The notes beneath the pieces are model-generated. The model was not told the DNA's origin. It searched no databases and saw only the letters and a list, made by a program, of their open reading frames with translations. This document shows, piece by piece, positions 47,071-58,941 of a stretch of 64,000 bases of DNA (positions are counted from its first letter, which is position 1; every line of letters begins with the position of its first letter). Both the position numbers and the translations under genes were made by a program. The stretch comes from Basidiobolus ranarum (taxonomy: Eukaryota > Basidiobolomycota > Basidiobolomycetes > Basidiobolales): positions 1-64,000 of the forward strand of contig JASJQH010000003.1 of NCBI GenBank assembly GCA_040143965.1. Direction: 5' to 3'.

Positions 47071-48830
47071 ATGTCCAATATGGAGGAGGAAAGTCTAACC
47101 AAGAGAAAGAGAACCAACAAAACCATAGTTCAACAAGTGAATAACCTTGACTTGGACACTTACTTGGCTAATTATAAAGGTACATAGTTATTCACCATTT
47201 GACCGATGATGATTCTTAACTTAAAATTTAAAAGGAACCTTCCACCATAACACTCACATCCCTTACTTGCCCTTCCCCAGGTCATGCTCGCTTTGAACGA
47301 TTATTATTTATAGCAGAAAGATGCCCACCTTTACAGGTTGAGGCCTATAAACAAACCTTAAAAGAAATCCAAGCAAACTCTAGTGATACCAATAAGTACC
47401 TAGATACTTTGGCCAAGTTAAATGAGGTTCTAATAAGCAAGGGAGAGGAAACGGTCAGTCAGGATAGCGCTTGGATAGAGACTACCAACAAACGTAATAA
47501 ACTTCATGCAGAGAAATTAGAGGCTGAGCTAAAAAACTACAAGAACAACCTCATAAAAGAAAGTATTCGGGTATGGTCATGATTGTATCTTCCGAAGTAC
47601 AGTTTGGACTATGGGCTAACCAAGTTTGTTATCGCTTCGTACAGATGGGTCATAAAGATTTGGGAGATCATTATTATCACTGTGGAGACCTCGCTACTGC
47701 CCTCAAATGCTATTCTCGTACACGCGATTACTGCACCACTGCTAAACATATCACTAATATGTGTATGAGCGTAATACAGGTAAATTGGAATTTATTTACG
47801 TGGAATCATATATGAATGTTAGAGTAACCGTATGAAATGATACAATAATCACAGGTCAGCATTGAAATGAAGAACTTCAATCATGTTCAAAGCTTCGTAA
47901 GCAAAGCAGAGGCAGCCCCAGAGACCCAGGATAAAAGCTTGATTCAAGCTAAGCTTCATTGCAGTTCAGGATTAGCTCATTTAGATTCAGGACGCTATAA
48001 ACTAGCAGCAAAATCATTCCTCGACACTTCATTTGAATTAGGCTCCAATTACAATGAGGTAGAGAAGAGTTTCACTAGAGAAATCAAAAGTAAAATTCAA
48101 ACATTTCGCTAACTTAGATATCCAGATTATTGCACCGAACGACATTGCTATCTATGGTGGTTTATGCGCATTGGCAACCTTTGATCGCACCGAGTTGAAG
48201 AGCAAAGTAATCAGTAATACCGAGTTCAAAAAATTCCTTGAACTGGAGCCGCATATTCGTGAATTAATTCTTGGCTTCTACAGCTCTAAATATACACTTT
48301 GTCTAGAAATTATGGACAAGTGGAAGGTACGCATAGTTGTAACGAACACATTGTATGGCTTTAATAACATTAACTCTCTGCTAGAATGACTTTCTATTGG
48401 ACATTTATCTTCATAACCATGTGGAGGTTTTATATCGCATGATTAGAATGAAAGCATTAGTTCAATATTTCACTCCTTTCCAATCCGTGGACTTGAACAA
48501 AATGGCACAATCGTTTTCCACAACAGTTAACAAATTGGAATTAGAAATTGCTTCGTTGATTATGAACAACAACATCCAAGCTCGAATTGATAGTCACAAC
48601 AAGGTAAGCTTCCAACGCTGTATTCAAGAATAGATGGTTACGCATAGTATACTCACCAACTCATATAGATACTCTATGCCAAACGAATAGATCAACGCAG
48701 TCATGTATTCCAAAATTCTATCGCTATGGGACAACAATACGAGAAAAATGCCCGAGCTTTACTCATCCGAGTTAAATTACTTCAAGCTGAGCTTATCGTT
48801 AATGGCAAATCAGATGGTAGAGATTATTGA
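47071..48830 (+). CDS. csn1: COP9 signalosome subunit 1
   Basis: Exons 47071-47179, 47281-47570, 47645-47779, 47855-48058, 48126-48326, 48385-48603 and 48669-48830 encode 439 aa. Diagnostic blocks are [71 protein letters not shown] and the PCI region [28 protein letters not shown]1 (GPS1) is a scaffold of the COP9 signalosome, which removes Nedd8 from cullins and so resets SCF-type ligases. This is a functional link, not a physical one, to the F-box gene at 15990. An alternative acceptor at 48118 would break the frame; the acceptor CCAG ending at 48125 is correct by homology. Confidence 0.93.
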
Positions 48831-49247
48831 AATTCAGTCAGCTCAACTTCAACTGGATGCTTCCTCTTCATCATGGTTTAATGACACCTTTGATTCAAGC
48901 AGAATAAATATCCCACATGTCTATTGTCTTGATTTATATCCAATGGTTACATCAAATGGGTGAATTATGTATAAATTTTGGTATAAAGAGAAAGAAAACT
49001 AAATGAATACCAAAATACGAATTATTGTATGGGTGAAGCAAATATGTGTAAAATGGGATATATAGCAAGCCGATCTTGACCTGAAATCTATTCAGTATTT
49101 CCACCATCACCCAAGTGCATATGCCAGTAGAGAACGAAGTACCTTGCTTATTTGGTGATATCTTGATTATATAAGCACTCGACAGCGAGTTGTTTCCACA
49201 AAGGTGATTATGACTCGATCTTACTAACGGTCGGTGTTAGTAAGCAA
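48831..49247. other. Intergenic between convergent genes
   Basis: 3' flanks of CSN1 (+) and the bHLH gene (-). Nothing else seen. Confidence 0.5.
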
Positions 49248-51194
49248 TCATTTGACTTCGGGTAAGATCGGAGTTTCCGTAGAGTCCAATGAGGAGTGTG
49301 GACTCTCAGATGTACACTTGTAGTCATCTTCCTCGGAGATTCTATTCGGCACTCGAATCTCCGGTTCATTTGGAATCATTCCATTCGATTGAAGCTGCTC
49401 TCGTAGCATGACAATATATTTATCGCGCTCCTTAACTTGCATTTCCAACCTAAGAATATGATCATATGCTAATGAATGATACATTAGTAACAGACACTGG
49501 AGAAAGGAGCTTGAGAAAAATTAACTACTCACATTTCTTCAGTAAGTAGGCCTTGCTAGGAGCTTTCTCGTCGATTTCTGGGATAACATTCTTGAGATTT
49601 TCAAAGCATTGCTTTAGTGAATCCCGTCGTTTTTGTTCAGCTGCTTTATGACTGGTTCGACGTAATTCAATGCCCGAATGAACGTCAGTACTGTACTTTA
49701 ATCCTAATGAACTGTTGAAAGGTCGAGGTTAATCATTGAGAGATCATGGAATATCCTGAGCTTACTTACGCCGTATTTCCTTCAAGGATATTTTGGTAAT
49801 TTGACTTGGAAGCCAGCTTCATGGCAACATCATTGGCTCCACCTAACAGTATTGAATAAGTATACACGCAAATAGATATGGATGAGCTTCCTATGCAAGA
49901 ACTTACCCCCGGGTAGAAGCGACTTGAGATTGGGACTTATCAATGGCTTGAGTCCGGGTGATTTAAATGTGCTAGACAGGGCTGGGGAGGCAGGAATAGC
50001 AGTGATAGTAGGAGACATCATAAGCGAAGGTCCCAATGATGGCGAAGTGAGTGGCAGTTGAATGGATAAGGGCCTGTGTGGAAAGTTCCCTCCAAGAGAT
50101 TCTTTTTGAGGGCCTTTGTTCTCATCAAGTTTCATTATGGATGCAGGTGTAATAGGAGAAACTATAGACTCTTCTAGTTAACGAATAGGAAATGGGTTAG
50201 ACTAGTGTTTTTTTCCTTTAAATCAAGATAATCTATTATATACTTGAAGTTTCTGAGATAGTGGTGGTCGATGTACTCAATGACGATGGAATCGTAGATA
50301 GACGACGCTCTGGGTAAGGTTTCTTTCTCTGAGAAACTGTTCGTGATGTGGTCAGTTTGGTTTTGGATGGATTTGATCTGTCAGTGCTTCGGGTATCTTC
50401 CCTGACAGTCAATAGTGACTTGGAACGAGGTGGAGTTGGTTGAGCCATAGATTGTATCAGAGAACCACCCAGACTCAAGTTCGGAATACCACTGTAGGAG
50501 CGAGATTTCTTAGCTTGACTAGGTCCAAGTGCAGGAGAAGTGAGTGGTGAGAACACTTCTGAGCCAAAGGAAGCAGAGAGAGAATTGGAATAGGGTTGAG
50601 AGGGAGTCATAGCAGGTGAGACCAGTGGAGTAAACAATATCTAATGGCAAGGGGTGTGAGTTATTAATGTATAGCTCAAAACTAAAAAGAAATACTTTTC
50701 AATACCTCTTCTCCATCCAAACCCTCCTCAACAACAGCCCCACTATGGTCGAAGAAGGCGAAAGGAGACATAAACGCGCAATCATTACTTCCTGTGAGCT
50801 GGCCCGAGCTAGACGGGGTTGGTAGTTGTGAATTATGATTGTTCTGGTGATTCGAATTGAACTGAGGACTTGGCATGTAGTTGGTGTTAAGAGCAGTGGA
50901 AAATGTCAAAGGGGTATTATGAAAGTTTTGCTCTGCTCGGTATTCCTCATTGTCTAAAAAATTACCGGACGAATTGGCTGTGGAGTGTTGGTTTGTATGT
51001 GAATATTGAAATTGCTCGTCAGAATGTTGAGTATTTGGTGTTTCATTATGTAAAAACTCGGCAGGTTTGGGGTCATTGTTATCGAAAGGAATTTGAGACA
51101 AGAGGTTGATATCAGTGTTGTCGAGGCTGAACTCATTTATGAGATTCAGGTCGAATTCAGGAAAATCATACGGTGTATGTAAAGAAGAATCCAT
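49248..51194 (-). CDS. bHLH (leucine-zipper type) transcription factor
   Basis: Exons 51194-50706, 50640-50244, 50173-49907, 49842-49770, 49711-49533 and 49468-49248 encode 541 aa. The first 385 residues are low complexity: Asn/Gln/His-rich, then Ser/Pro/Thr-rich with many SP/TP phosphorylation-type sites (FTPLVSPAMTPSQP, SPLTSPALGPSQ). The basic region and helix 1 read RRTSHKAAEQKRRDSLKQCF. Loop and helix 2 cross an intron (PSKAYLLKK|SYDHILRLE) and run into a short zipper-like helix (LEMQVKERDKYIVMLREQLQ). The His-Glu-Arg DNA contacts of E-box binders are present (H, E, R in HKAAEQKRR). It is similar in style to fungal Rtg3/SREBP-like regulators. The reading frame is open a little upstream of the chosen ATG, so an extra 5' exon is possible. 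Confidence 0.9.
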
Positions 51195-51894
51195 AAAATT
51201 CAGCTTCTCCACTTCAAGTGCTGTTTGAATGATAAAGTGAAAAGCAAAAATACATCCCAAAAGGGTTTGAAATCACACTTTAACTTTTATTTTACTATTG
51301 GTGTACAGAACTCATGACCAATTCCGAATTCTTCATTGGTTCTTCGAAAGGATAATAAAATAATCCTCGGTGATTTAAGGATCTTAATTCTGGAGTTCAA
51401 GATGATTTATACAATAAACCTTATCTTCGTGTTCGTGATATTTAAGTCTGATCCGTCTTCTAGAATACGCAGATCCAAGATCATATTTGAAGGGGGGCCA
51501 CTACGAAACAGAACACTCAGTGGATTATCACCTCTTTGCTAGCCAATAAGTATCTAACCCTTCACCTATCGATGGCCTCTTCGATTTTCATTCCTCCGTT
51601 CATGCTAAAATATTCACTGACCATTGGCTATAGCGTTATCCATCCAACAGATGACAACCATTTGCAAAGAGAAACGTTCGCTTTGTTAAATTGGCGAAGT
51701 ACTGTATTTTATATAGAAAACTATCGGAATCTATCCGGTGGAATATAGATGGAATCGCGTTACACCATAATTGTGATTCTAGTTGATATAGTGATAGGGT
51801 ATATAAATAAATAGTTCAATCAATTCAGCGACTAAATATATACATTAAGGATTAACAACTTCATTATAGAATCTATGGAGCACGAGAATGAACT
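51195..51894. other. Intergenic, promoter of the bHLH gene
   Basis: Upstream region of the bHLH gene and 3' flank of the CSC1-like gene. Short plus-strand frames (51336-51748) have no motifs. Confidence 0.45.
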
Positions 51895-54870
51895 TTAGTT
51901 AGGGTTTTGTGATGGCATTTCTGGAATGGCATGTACGCTATGTAGTAATGACGGTGCAGTCCATATGGAGACATTAATTTTTCTGTTATTATCGCTTACG
52001 GACGAACCTTCAGTGGTAGCTGGTTGACCAGACTTCTCTAAAGAATACGTCTCTTTGTCAGCAATTCCGAGAATGTCGTGAGGCAGCCAAACCACCGGTA
52101 CTGGTTCGCGTAAAGCGGGATGGAGAAACGACGAGCCAGGTCCTTGGTTATAAATAGGTGGTAATTTAGCCTTAAGTTTAGATCTACGAGTGCTGGAGCC
52201 CAACGTCGAATAGCCAGAGCTTGCATAGACATTAGCATGGTTCTCGAACGCAACTGAATGATGTGATTTCTCAGATAGGTGGTTTCTAGTTAAATGCTGC
52301 ATATTTATCAAGGAGGAATCCGAGTACACGCTCATATCATTAGGAGAGTCGGTACATGCTCCTTGATCTTTTTGCTCCTCCATGAGTCCAATAATAGAAG
52401 GATCCTCGACAACGCTGATGGGCAAATATTCGATCAATGGTCCAAATCCACGCATACCATACATTTGCGCTATTACGGTGATCAAGGCTAAAATGAGCTG
52501 CAGGATAAATTGAGGGTAAGCTTCCTTTAAACCTACTACTCCAGCCATGGTCAAATGATAGATGTACAGTCCAGTAAACATATGATTGACAGCTCTAGGG
52601 TATAGTAAACCTCCTGATTGAAATTTGCTAGAGTCATAAACGTATTGGAACTGATGATGGTACACAAAATAAAAGATCAAAAAGTAGGCAGTGACGAAGA
52701 TTAAGAGCAGTGGGGCCATGGTGGAGTAGACAATTCCTGAGGGAGTAGCAAGTATTAGTCATTAGTAGTTGGAATTTTTCAACAATCGCTTACTTACCGA
52801 TGACAAACACCAAAGTATGTTGCGGGAAGAAGGTACCCCATTGAATACAAGGCATGGCTTTTAGTCTGATCAATTTACGGGGTGTTTTGGGAAGCAGGAA
52901 TGTCAATACAAATCGTAACACAAATGGTACTGCTTGTAGAAGTTCTTTTGCTCCCCCGGATATTCCATTCAGCATTACGTAGGTCATGAAAAATGTAGAA
53001 GCTGAAGGTAGACTTTCTGCCAAACGCTTAACAATACTACTGGGATTGTTTATCATATTGTGGAGCACTTTGAATATACCGCTGGCAAGGGTTGTGACTA
53101 ACAAAACATTGACAATCTGCATGTAATTGTGAGTTCATAATCCTTATCAAGTTCAAAACAATGAACTTACCAAAAAGAAGAAGTATTTGTTCATCACGGA
53201 TATCTGTATGTCACTATCACGTACCAGTCCTTCGTACCGAGACAGTACTACGAATAAAATAAGTATCCCAGGTCAAATGTCTAATCTGAATAGAACAACT
53301 TACATGCAAGAATAATGGGAAGCAAGCTCATCAAAATAGTCATCCCCAGAGAAGGCAAGACACCCGTAATGATTCCCTTAATAGTGACATTCCAACTCAA
53401 TATAGGTTTTAGCGGTGGGATCAATCTTGATAACTCCTCGATATTAAACAATGCAGACATAAAAGTAACTAAGGGAAAAGACACTTAATATAAACACGCA
53501 CGATCATGATTTTCGCCATTGAACTTACCAGGGAAAAACCACAAAATTACCAGGCCAGCTGCCAAGGCCACCGCGATAGATTTACGAATATACTTTTCGA
53601 GTGAAAACATATTAAGGTTCTCCCAAATTACTTCGTCGGGATCTACTTCAAGATAGCGGCCTTCCATAACCAATGGCTTATGATGAGCTAAAGCTTGTAC
53701 AGCTAAATGTGCAGCGATTTGTGAATGGAAGGTGATAAACGCAGAGGCTTTAAGTGGGAATTTTGAAGGGTCCTTTTGTTGTTCAAGAATCGTCGCATTC
53801 AACTGGGCCAATTCTTGTTTGTAGTAATCAATAGAGTCAATCTTAGGTCCTTTGAATGGAATCCAACCAAGGCGGTGAGTTGGTCGCTTGGGTGTTTTTG
53901 TTGGATCCTTCAAAGAAGCCATGATAAAGTTTGACTGTGCCTGCTCAAGTTTTTCCAAAATAGTTTGTCGTTGTGCAACATCATTTTGTAGCTTTGTCGC
54001 ATCTCTGAAACACAGTTGATTAAATTCCAACCGCAAAAAAAGTGAAAAAAATTGAGGTATCTTACCTATTTATGTATACATGCTTAACACCTCCAGGGTA
54101 AAGAGAAAATACGTTGGTCAACTTTTCTACATTATTCAACTCATCCGGAATCCCGGTAACTAGAATAGTGGATGCTACTGGATCCTTTTGATGTTCAGAG
54201 CTCATCAAGTACCGCTGACGGAGCTTTATATATATACTAGTTTCTCTATTAATGAAATAGAGCACAAGTCCTATTGAAAATAGTCATGTGAATAGTCTGT
54301 TTTTAAAAAATGTAGAGAAATTGTTGAAACTGTAAAATTACCAGTGAATATATAGTCGAAAATAACGTGTGTCCAGAAGCTTCCTTTTTTTTTGGCTGGG
54401 TTTATATTACCAATATTAAAACGATTGAGGCCAGTTGCAGTACCTTCACCAGTGTAGTTTACGGGTAAAATAATCACTATTGACAATACCGTCATAATAG
54501 AGAACAAGACGAGGCACAATCGCATAAAGCGGAGGAAAACGTATGAATCAAAACCTATTCGCTTCAACAGTGTTTTATCACGAGTTTTGTACACATCCAC
54601 TAACCATGCTATAGGGCTTTTGGGTAGTTTTGGTGGACGTTTTCTTAAGGATAGATAGAACGTTAGAACTGAATGGAAACATGGTTGAGGTTTAACTTAC
54701 TCTTTTTCCACCATATAGGTTCGAGGCTCGTAAATACTATCATCCAATCGATGTACAATAACATAGGCTACATAGAATCCTCCAGCAACGGCTAAATTAA
54801 ATAGCAGAGAGGTTACGAAGGGCGCAACATACCCATTCTTAAACTGTTCACTCTGCTGGTCGTCTGCCAT
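51895..54870 (-). CDS. CSC1/TMEM63-type (DUF221) osmosensitive cation channel
   Basis: Exons 54870-54701, 54643-54342, 54270-54066, 54004-53529, 53468-53304, 53247-53171, 53116-52798 and 52736-51895 encode 851 aa. An extracellular N-terminus and first helix (VTSLLFNLAVAGGFYVAYVI) precede SYVFLRFMRLCLVLFSIMTV. Next come the cytosolic RRM-like loop (STILVTGIPDELNNVEKLTN, VYINRDATKLQND), the motif WENLNMFSLEKYIRKSI, and the pore-region helices (FFMTYVMLNGISGGAKELLQ, then TPRKLIRLK and YSTMAPLLLIF). This family forms hyperosmolality- or tension-gated, Ca-permeable channels related to TMEM16. The C-terminal tail of about 160 residues is cytosolic and Ser-rich. Yeast relatives are Csc1, Rsn1 and Phm7; which one is orthologous is unclear. 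Confidence 0.93.
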
Positions 54871-55303
54871 TGCGAATGTTTCCAGAGTTTACGTGCCTGG
54901 GAATGTGCCAATATATATATGAATTTTCACGATCTCGACTACAGTTTTCAAATTTTCTCGAAACCAGTTGCCGTGAAACGCCCAACTGTAATAGTTTCGG
55001 TGTATATATATATATGATGACATTCTAAATACGTATTGTCAATCCTTAATTTGTAAGATATATATTGAAAAAGGTTAGCGCTACAGATCCGCCTCTACAA
55101 ATGAGATTTCTAAAATAAACCTATCTCGGTATTTTCTTTTCACATCGGAGGATAGAATTCTATAATGTCTTCCAGTGGCCTTTTTGTAATATCAGAATTC
55201 GAGTTCCCAGATAAACTTTATCTTGTTCTTTTATGTATGACAAGTAATATCAACCCCAACAATCAAGTTACTTTAAACAATTAGTTTATTCATTTGCTGA
55301 TCC
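54871..55303. other. Intergenic
   Basis: Promoter region of the CSC1-like gene with a TA-dinucleotide run near 55002-55015, and 3' flank of the MAT2B-like gene. Nothing else seen. Confidence 0.5.
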
Positions 55304-56880
55304 TTATTTTGCTAGACGTTTCGTCCACCACTCTTCAAAGTCTACATGAGTGGTGTCGATGCCAATGGATTCGAGTCGTCTATTGGACAGGTGAGAGTCT
55401 ACGGGGCGATCAGCTGAAATAGTAACTATTCGTAAATAAAGCTAACATTTACAGAGTAAGTAAAGATCGACTTACCAACTGCGGTCACGGGGGCAGTGGC
55501 TTGAGGGATCAAGTGGTCATACGACAACCCGAGGATCTTGGCCATAATAACTGGTTGGAAAGTAACGTTAAGAACTGTTGCATGAGGGATTTCTCTAAGG
55601 ACTTCAACTTACCACACATCTTATATTTGGTCAATTTCTGAGCCGCACTGTAGTGATATACTCCTTCGATTTGTTCGTGCTGAACAACACGTTTGACTGC
55701 AAGAAGATTACCTGGTGAGAACTTTGCGCTTTACTCATCATTAAATAATAAACTTTACCACATAGGTCTTTCAGGACTCGGGCTATGTCCTCGACTATAT
55801 TTCCATTAAAGTAAATACAACTATCATAACAAGAGCTTAAGGTTAGGGCTAGTTAGCTTACCATTGGTAGGGTAACGAACTGCAAAGTCATCCATATTTG
55901 TTTTCTTTTCAGTATTCTGTTTAAAAATATCCTTTTGTTAGCATCATTCTCTGAAAGTTTGATTTGCGATTGTTTACTACCAGAACGGCATCTAACAGCG
56001 TATTGACAGCAGATTCTCCGTTGTATTCGGTGTTACCATATCTGTGGATCATTAACATACACGAAATAACCATGCCAAATTTGATGTGGAGTAGTGCTTA
56101 CAATATAGGAACACGAAGGATTGCTGCGTGTGGATTAGTTCTTTGAATTGCTAATTCTCCTTCATATTTACTTTGGCCTTAAGGGTAAGTGTTATTAAAG
56201 ACTCGTGGTAAATTTAAGGAGTAAATTAGGAGTACCGTAGAACTGAAGAGGGTTGGGACTATCGTCAACATCATATGGTGGGTTGTTCCCATCAAACACG
56301 TAATCTGTAGAAATATAGATCAAAAAGGCACCAATTCTGCTACACACTTCACCAAGTAGAGCGGGGGTTTGTTGGTTCAACTTGAATAGAAACTAAGTAA
56401 AGGCAATAAAACGTTTAATAATTTGAATGTTCGTTACTTTGATGGTTCCATCACGATCCTTTTCTGCCACATCAGGACGTCTCTCGGCAGCACAGTGAAT
56501 GACAGCTTTTATACTTTTAGTAAGAATCAAGGCAAGAGATAATTCAAGTGGTCAGATACCTTCGGGTTTCAACTCTTCCAAAAAAAGAACAGTGGCTTCA
56601 GTATCCAGTAAATCAAGCTACGAGAAATAACCAGGTAGAGGTGAGGAGGCGTTCATGCAATGTCATTGTACTGTAAGACAGAACTTGATTGTTACTTACC
56701 TTGACTAAGCCTTCACCAAGTCTACTTTTTGCGGTACCAATCACTGTTTAAATTTGAGTTACATATATAATATTGGGAGAGATACTGAATGCGCTACTAA
56801 CCTTCGTGACCAGAGTTTTTCAAAGTCTGACAGACAGCTCTACCAAGAAGTCCTGAACCACCAGTTACCAAAACTTTCAT
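55304..56880 (-). CDS. RmlD/MAT2B-like NAD(P)-dependent sugar-nucleotide reductase
   Basis: Twelve exons: 56880-56802, 56743-56700, 56617-56560, 56505-56438, 56380-56236, 56177-56102, 56041-55981, 55916-55862, 55794-55759, 55696-55613, 55550-55476, 55413-55304. They give 296 aa. It is an extended short-chain dehydrogenase. The Rossmann motif TGGSGLLGR is at 7-15, and AVIHCAAERRPDVAE, YISTDYVFDGNNPPY and the catalytic YGQSK (Tyr-x3-Lys) follow. The set matches dTDP-4-dehydrorhamnose reductase and its eukaryotic relative MAT2B, the regulatory subunit of methionine adenosyltransferase. Which role applies cannot be told from sequence alone; the eukaryotic gene structure favours MAT2B-like. With eleven introns in under 300 codons and exons as small as 36 nt, it is the most fragmented gene here. 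Confidence 0.92.
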
Positions 56881-57615
56881 TGTATTTGTCGAATAATGTG
56901 CAGTTTCAAAGGAGCAGCTATTTAATGAAATTTTTGATGAACCTTGGTTGAATGCTTGACCCTAGAAATCAGATAATGACGTTGTTAAATTATATCTCTA
57001 TAATCTTGGAAGAAATATGACCAATATTTATCGATGGCTTGGTTGATCTACCACTACCTATGATGAATGGTTATCTAGGATTGACCCATAAGTCCATATA
57101 TACTCCACACTCAACCCAGAACCATAATCAACCCATATTACAGTAAATGAAACTATCTCACAAATTCAGAAGAGCAGGTTGATATAGGGTATACCATGAT
57201 ACATATATAGAAATCTCAATTCCCGAGTAATCCACTCACCAGGCCCAGCTTGAGCCATGAAATCGATTATTATTGTTACACACACACACACACACACACA
57301 TCTTACCCTACCCTCACACTTACCAGCTTTTTCAGATTGTTTGTCCCTCGTTATAAACGCTAAATGAATGACACCTTTGTTATACAGAATAGATGTATTG
57401 TCGAATGGTTATTCACAACTGCTACATCACTAGAATTCAAGATGGACAAGAAAGGCTGAAGGATTGCCGGTCAAGGCCCTTGGGAAAATCAGATATCTCG
57501 AGTATTAGCATCACCACTATGCTTTATTAATTATCAAGAAATGATTGGAACAACTTCTCCAATCTTCATGGTGACTTTGAGATCAAGATATGAAAGTAAT
57601 TGGCATTCATAGTGA
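56881..57615. other. Intergenic
   Basis: Promoter of the MAT2B-like gene and 3' flank of the secreted-protein gene, with a CA microsatellite. No gene seen. Confidence 0.5.
57278..57300. repeat. (CA)n microsatellite
   Basis: An uninterrupted run of about eleven CA/AC units, likely length-polymorphic. Confidence 0.9.
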
Positions 57616-58068
57616 TTATAAAGTCCCGGTTGTAGGGCAGAAGGTATAGTTACCGTTGGGGTCTGGTGTCAGCTTAAAATCGGGTGTCTTGGCGATGCAA
57701 TCCCCATCATTGCCAGGAGTACTAGAAACCACTTCAAGATAATACTCACCTTCTCTTTGTAGACACAATGGTACAGAGAGGGTAAAGGATAGCTTTCCAG
57801 TGGTGGCATCTTCTCCAGGATATCTACGATACTGGGTATGGAGAGATCTATTGGACTTGGAGCTGGATATACTGATTTCTCGGATGTACTTCACTCGTGA
57901 ACTACCTACATTCCACTTGAGGGTGACCTTATCATTGGCAGCGAATGTTGACTTGTTACCGGTGGCATGAGTAAGAGGAGCTACTGACCAGTCACCACAC
58001 TTATTGAGCGGAGCGGCGGAGACTAATGAGGCTACAGCGATTAAGGAAAGAGTAATGAATGTTCTCAT
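57616..58068 (-). CDS. Small secreted protein with Ig-like character
   Basis: Single exon, 150 aa from the ATG at 58068. The signal peptide (MRTFITLSLIAVASLVSAAP) precedes a mature part of about 130 residues with four cysteines, N-glycosylation sequons and alternating strand-like segments (DKVTLKWNV, VKYIREISIS, KLSFTLSVPL, EYYLEVVSS). The VTLKWNV start and strand pattern resemble the Ig-like domain of fungal Kre9/Knh1-type and related wall proteins, but no GPI tail is present. It is likely secreted; function unknown. An upstream in-frame non-ATG extension is ignored. Confidence 0.65.
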   Translation of the reverse strand: MRTFITLSLIAVASLVSAAPLNKCGDWSVAPLTHATGNKSTFAANDKVTLKWNVGSSRVKYIREISISSSKSNRSLHTQYRRYPGEDATTGKLSFTLSVPLCLQREGEYYLEVVSSTPGNDGDCIAKTPDFKLTPDPNGNYTFCPTTGTL

Positions 58069-58941
58069 ATTTCTACAATGGATAGATATCGACAACCTTA
58101 GAAGACTGACCTCTTATATAAACATCAATGAGTTTTCTATTTTTAGTATTGGAGAAAGCATCAACGCCAGAATGGTTCACAGAAAGTTTCTGAGATGTTA
58201 TACAGGACGTCCTACAATTTGGCACATATGTTAAATGTATAGCAAGATGTTATATCTATCATAGTTCACAACCGACCATCAATTGCTAAATTAATCCATT
58301 TTAATTTTTTGATTGCTACACATACAGACGCCTTCATGGTTACCGCTTAAAAGTAGTATCTTATAGCAACATATGGTCGCTTTTACATGTATATACATAG
58401 GTTTTACCATTGTGAATGGGTTCTGTAGGTAGTAGTGAGAGTCTCATTAGACCAACTGTTCCACATCCTAAATGCCAATATATATTATTAATAGAGAACC
58501 CTTGCGTGATACATCGTGCTTTTTTTTTACTTTCAATGGTTTTCAGATGCAGAATCCAGAGAGTTTTGCAGAAGAAACATCATGTTGGAAAAATTCATAG
58601 TTTTGTTATACCTGCGGCAGATGCTCAGCGCACAGATACTATCGCGCAACATCTGATGGCAATATTTCAAAGGATTTATACTTCCCAGGAAGGAATACTG
58701 GATACAAGTAAAACAACTGCTGAGAGTACTAGTTGAAATTAGTCAGTTTGTTAGTTAATTTAACTTCAATGAACACGTGAAGTAAATCCTAGTAAGTATC
58801 TATACTGAAGTAATATTCCTGAAATCAAGTTCTTTCTCTTAACATGCGTGTGAACATTGGAATATACTACTTTATTGTAAGCTATTGAATGATACAACAG
58901 TCGGTCACTTCATTTAGGAATTACGACTAACGTATCAGGGA
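58069..58941. other. Intergenic with one doubtful ORF
   Basis: Promoter of the secreted protein (-) and 3' flank of the Met-rich gene (-). The only candidate is the 106-codon frame annotated separately at 58416-58736. Confidence 0.4.
58416..58736 (+). CDS. Doubtful hypothetical ORF, 106 aa
   Basis: ATG-started single frame on the strand opposite its neighbours. The product is mildly basic, without signal peptide, membrane helix or known motif (for example LQKKHHVGKIHSFVIPAADA). It may be chance. Confidence 0.2.
   Translation: MGSVGSSESLIRPTVPHPKCQYILLIENPCVIHRAFFLLSMVFRCRIQRVLQKKHHVGKIHSFVIPAADAQRTDTIAQHLMAIFQRIYTSQEGILDTSKTTAESTS

Noticed and set aside
58416-58736. 106-codon ORF considered as a confident gene
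   Set aside because: No motif, signal or splice context; kept only as a low-confidence entry.
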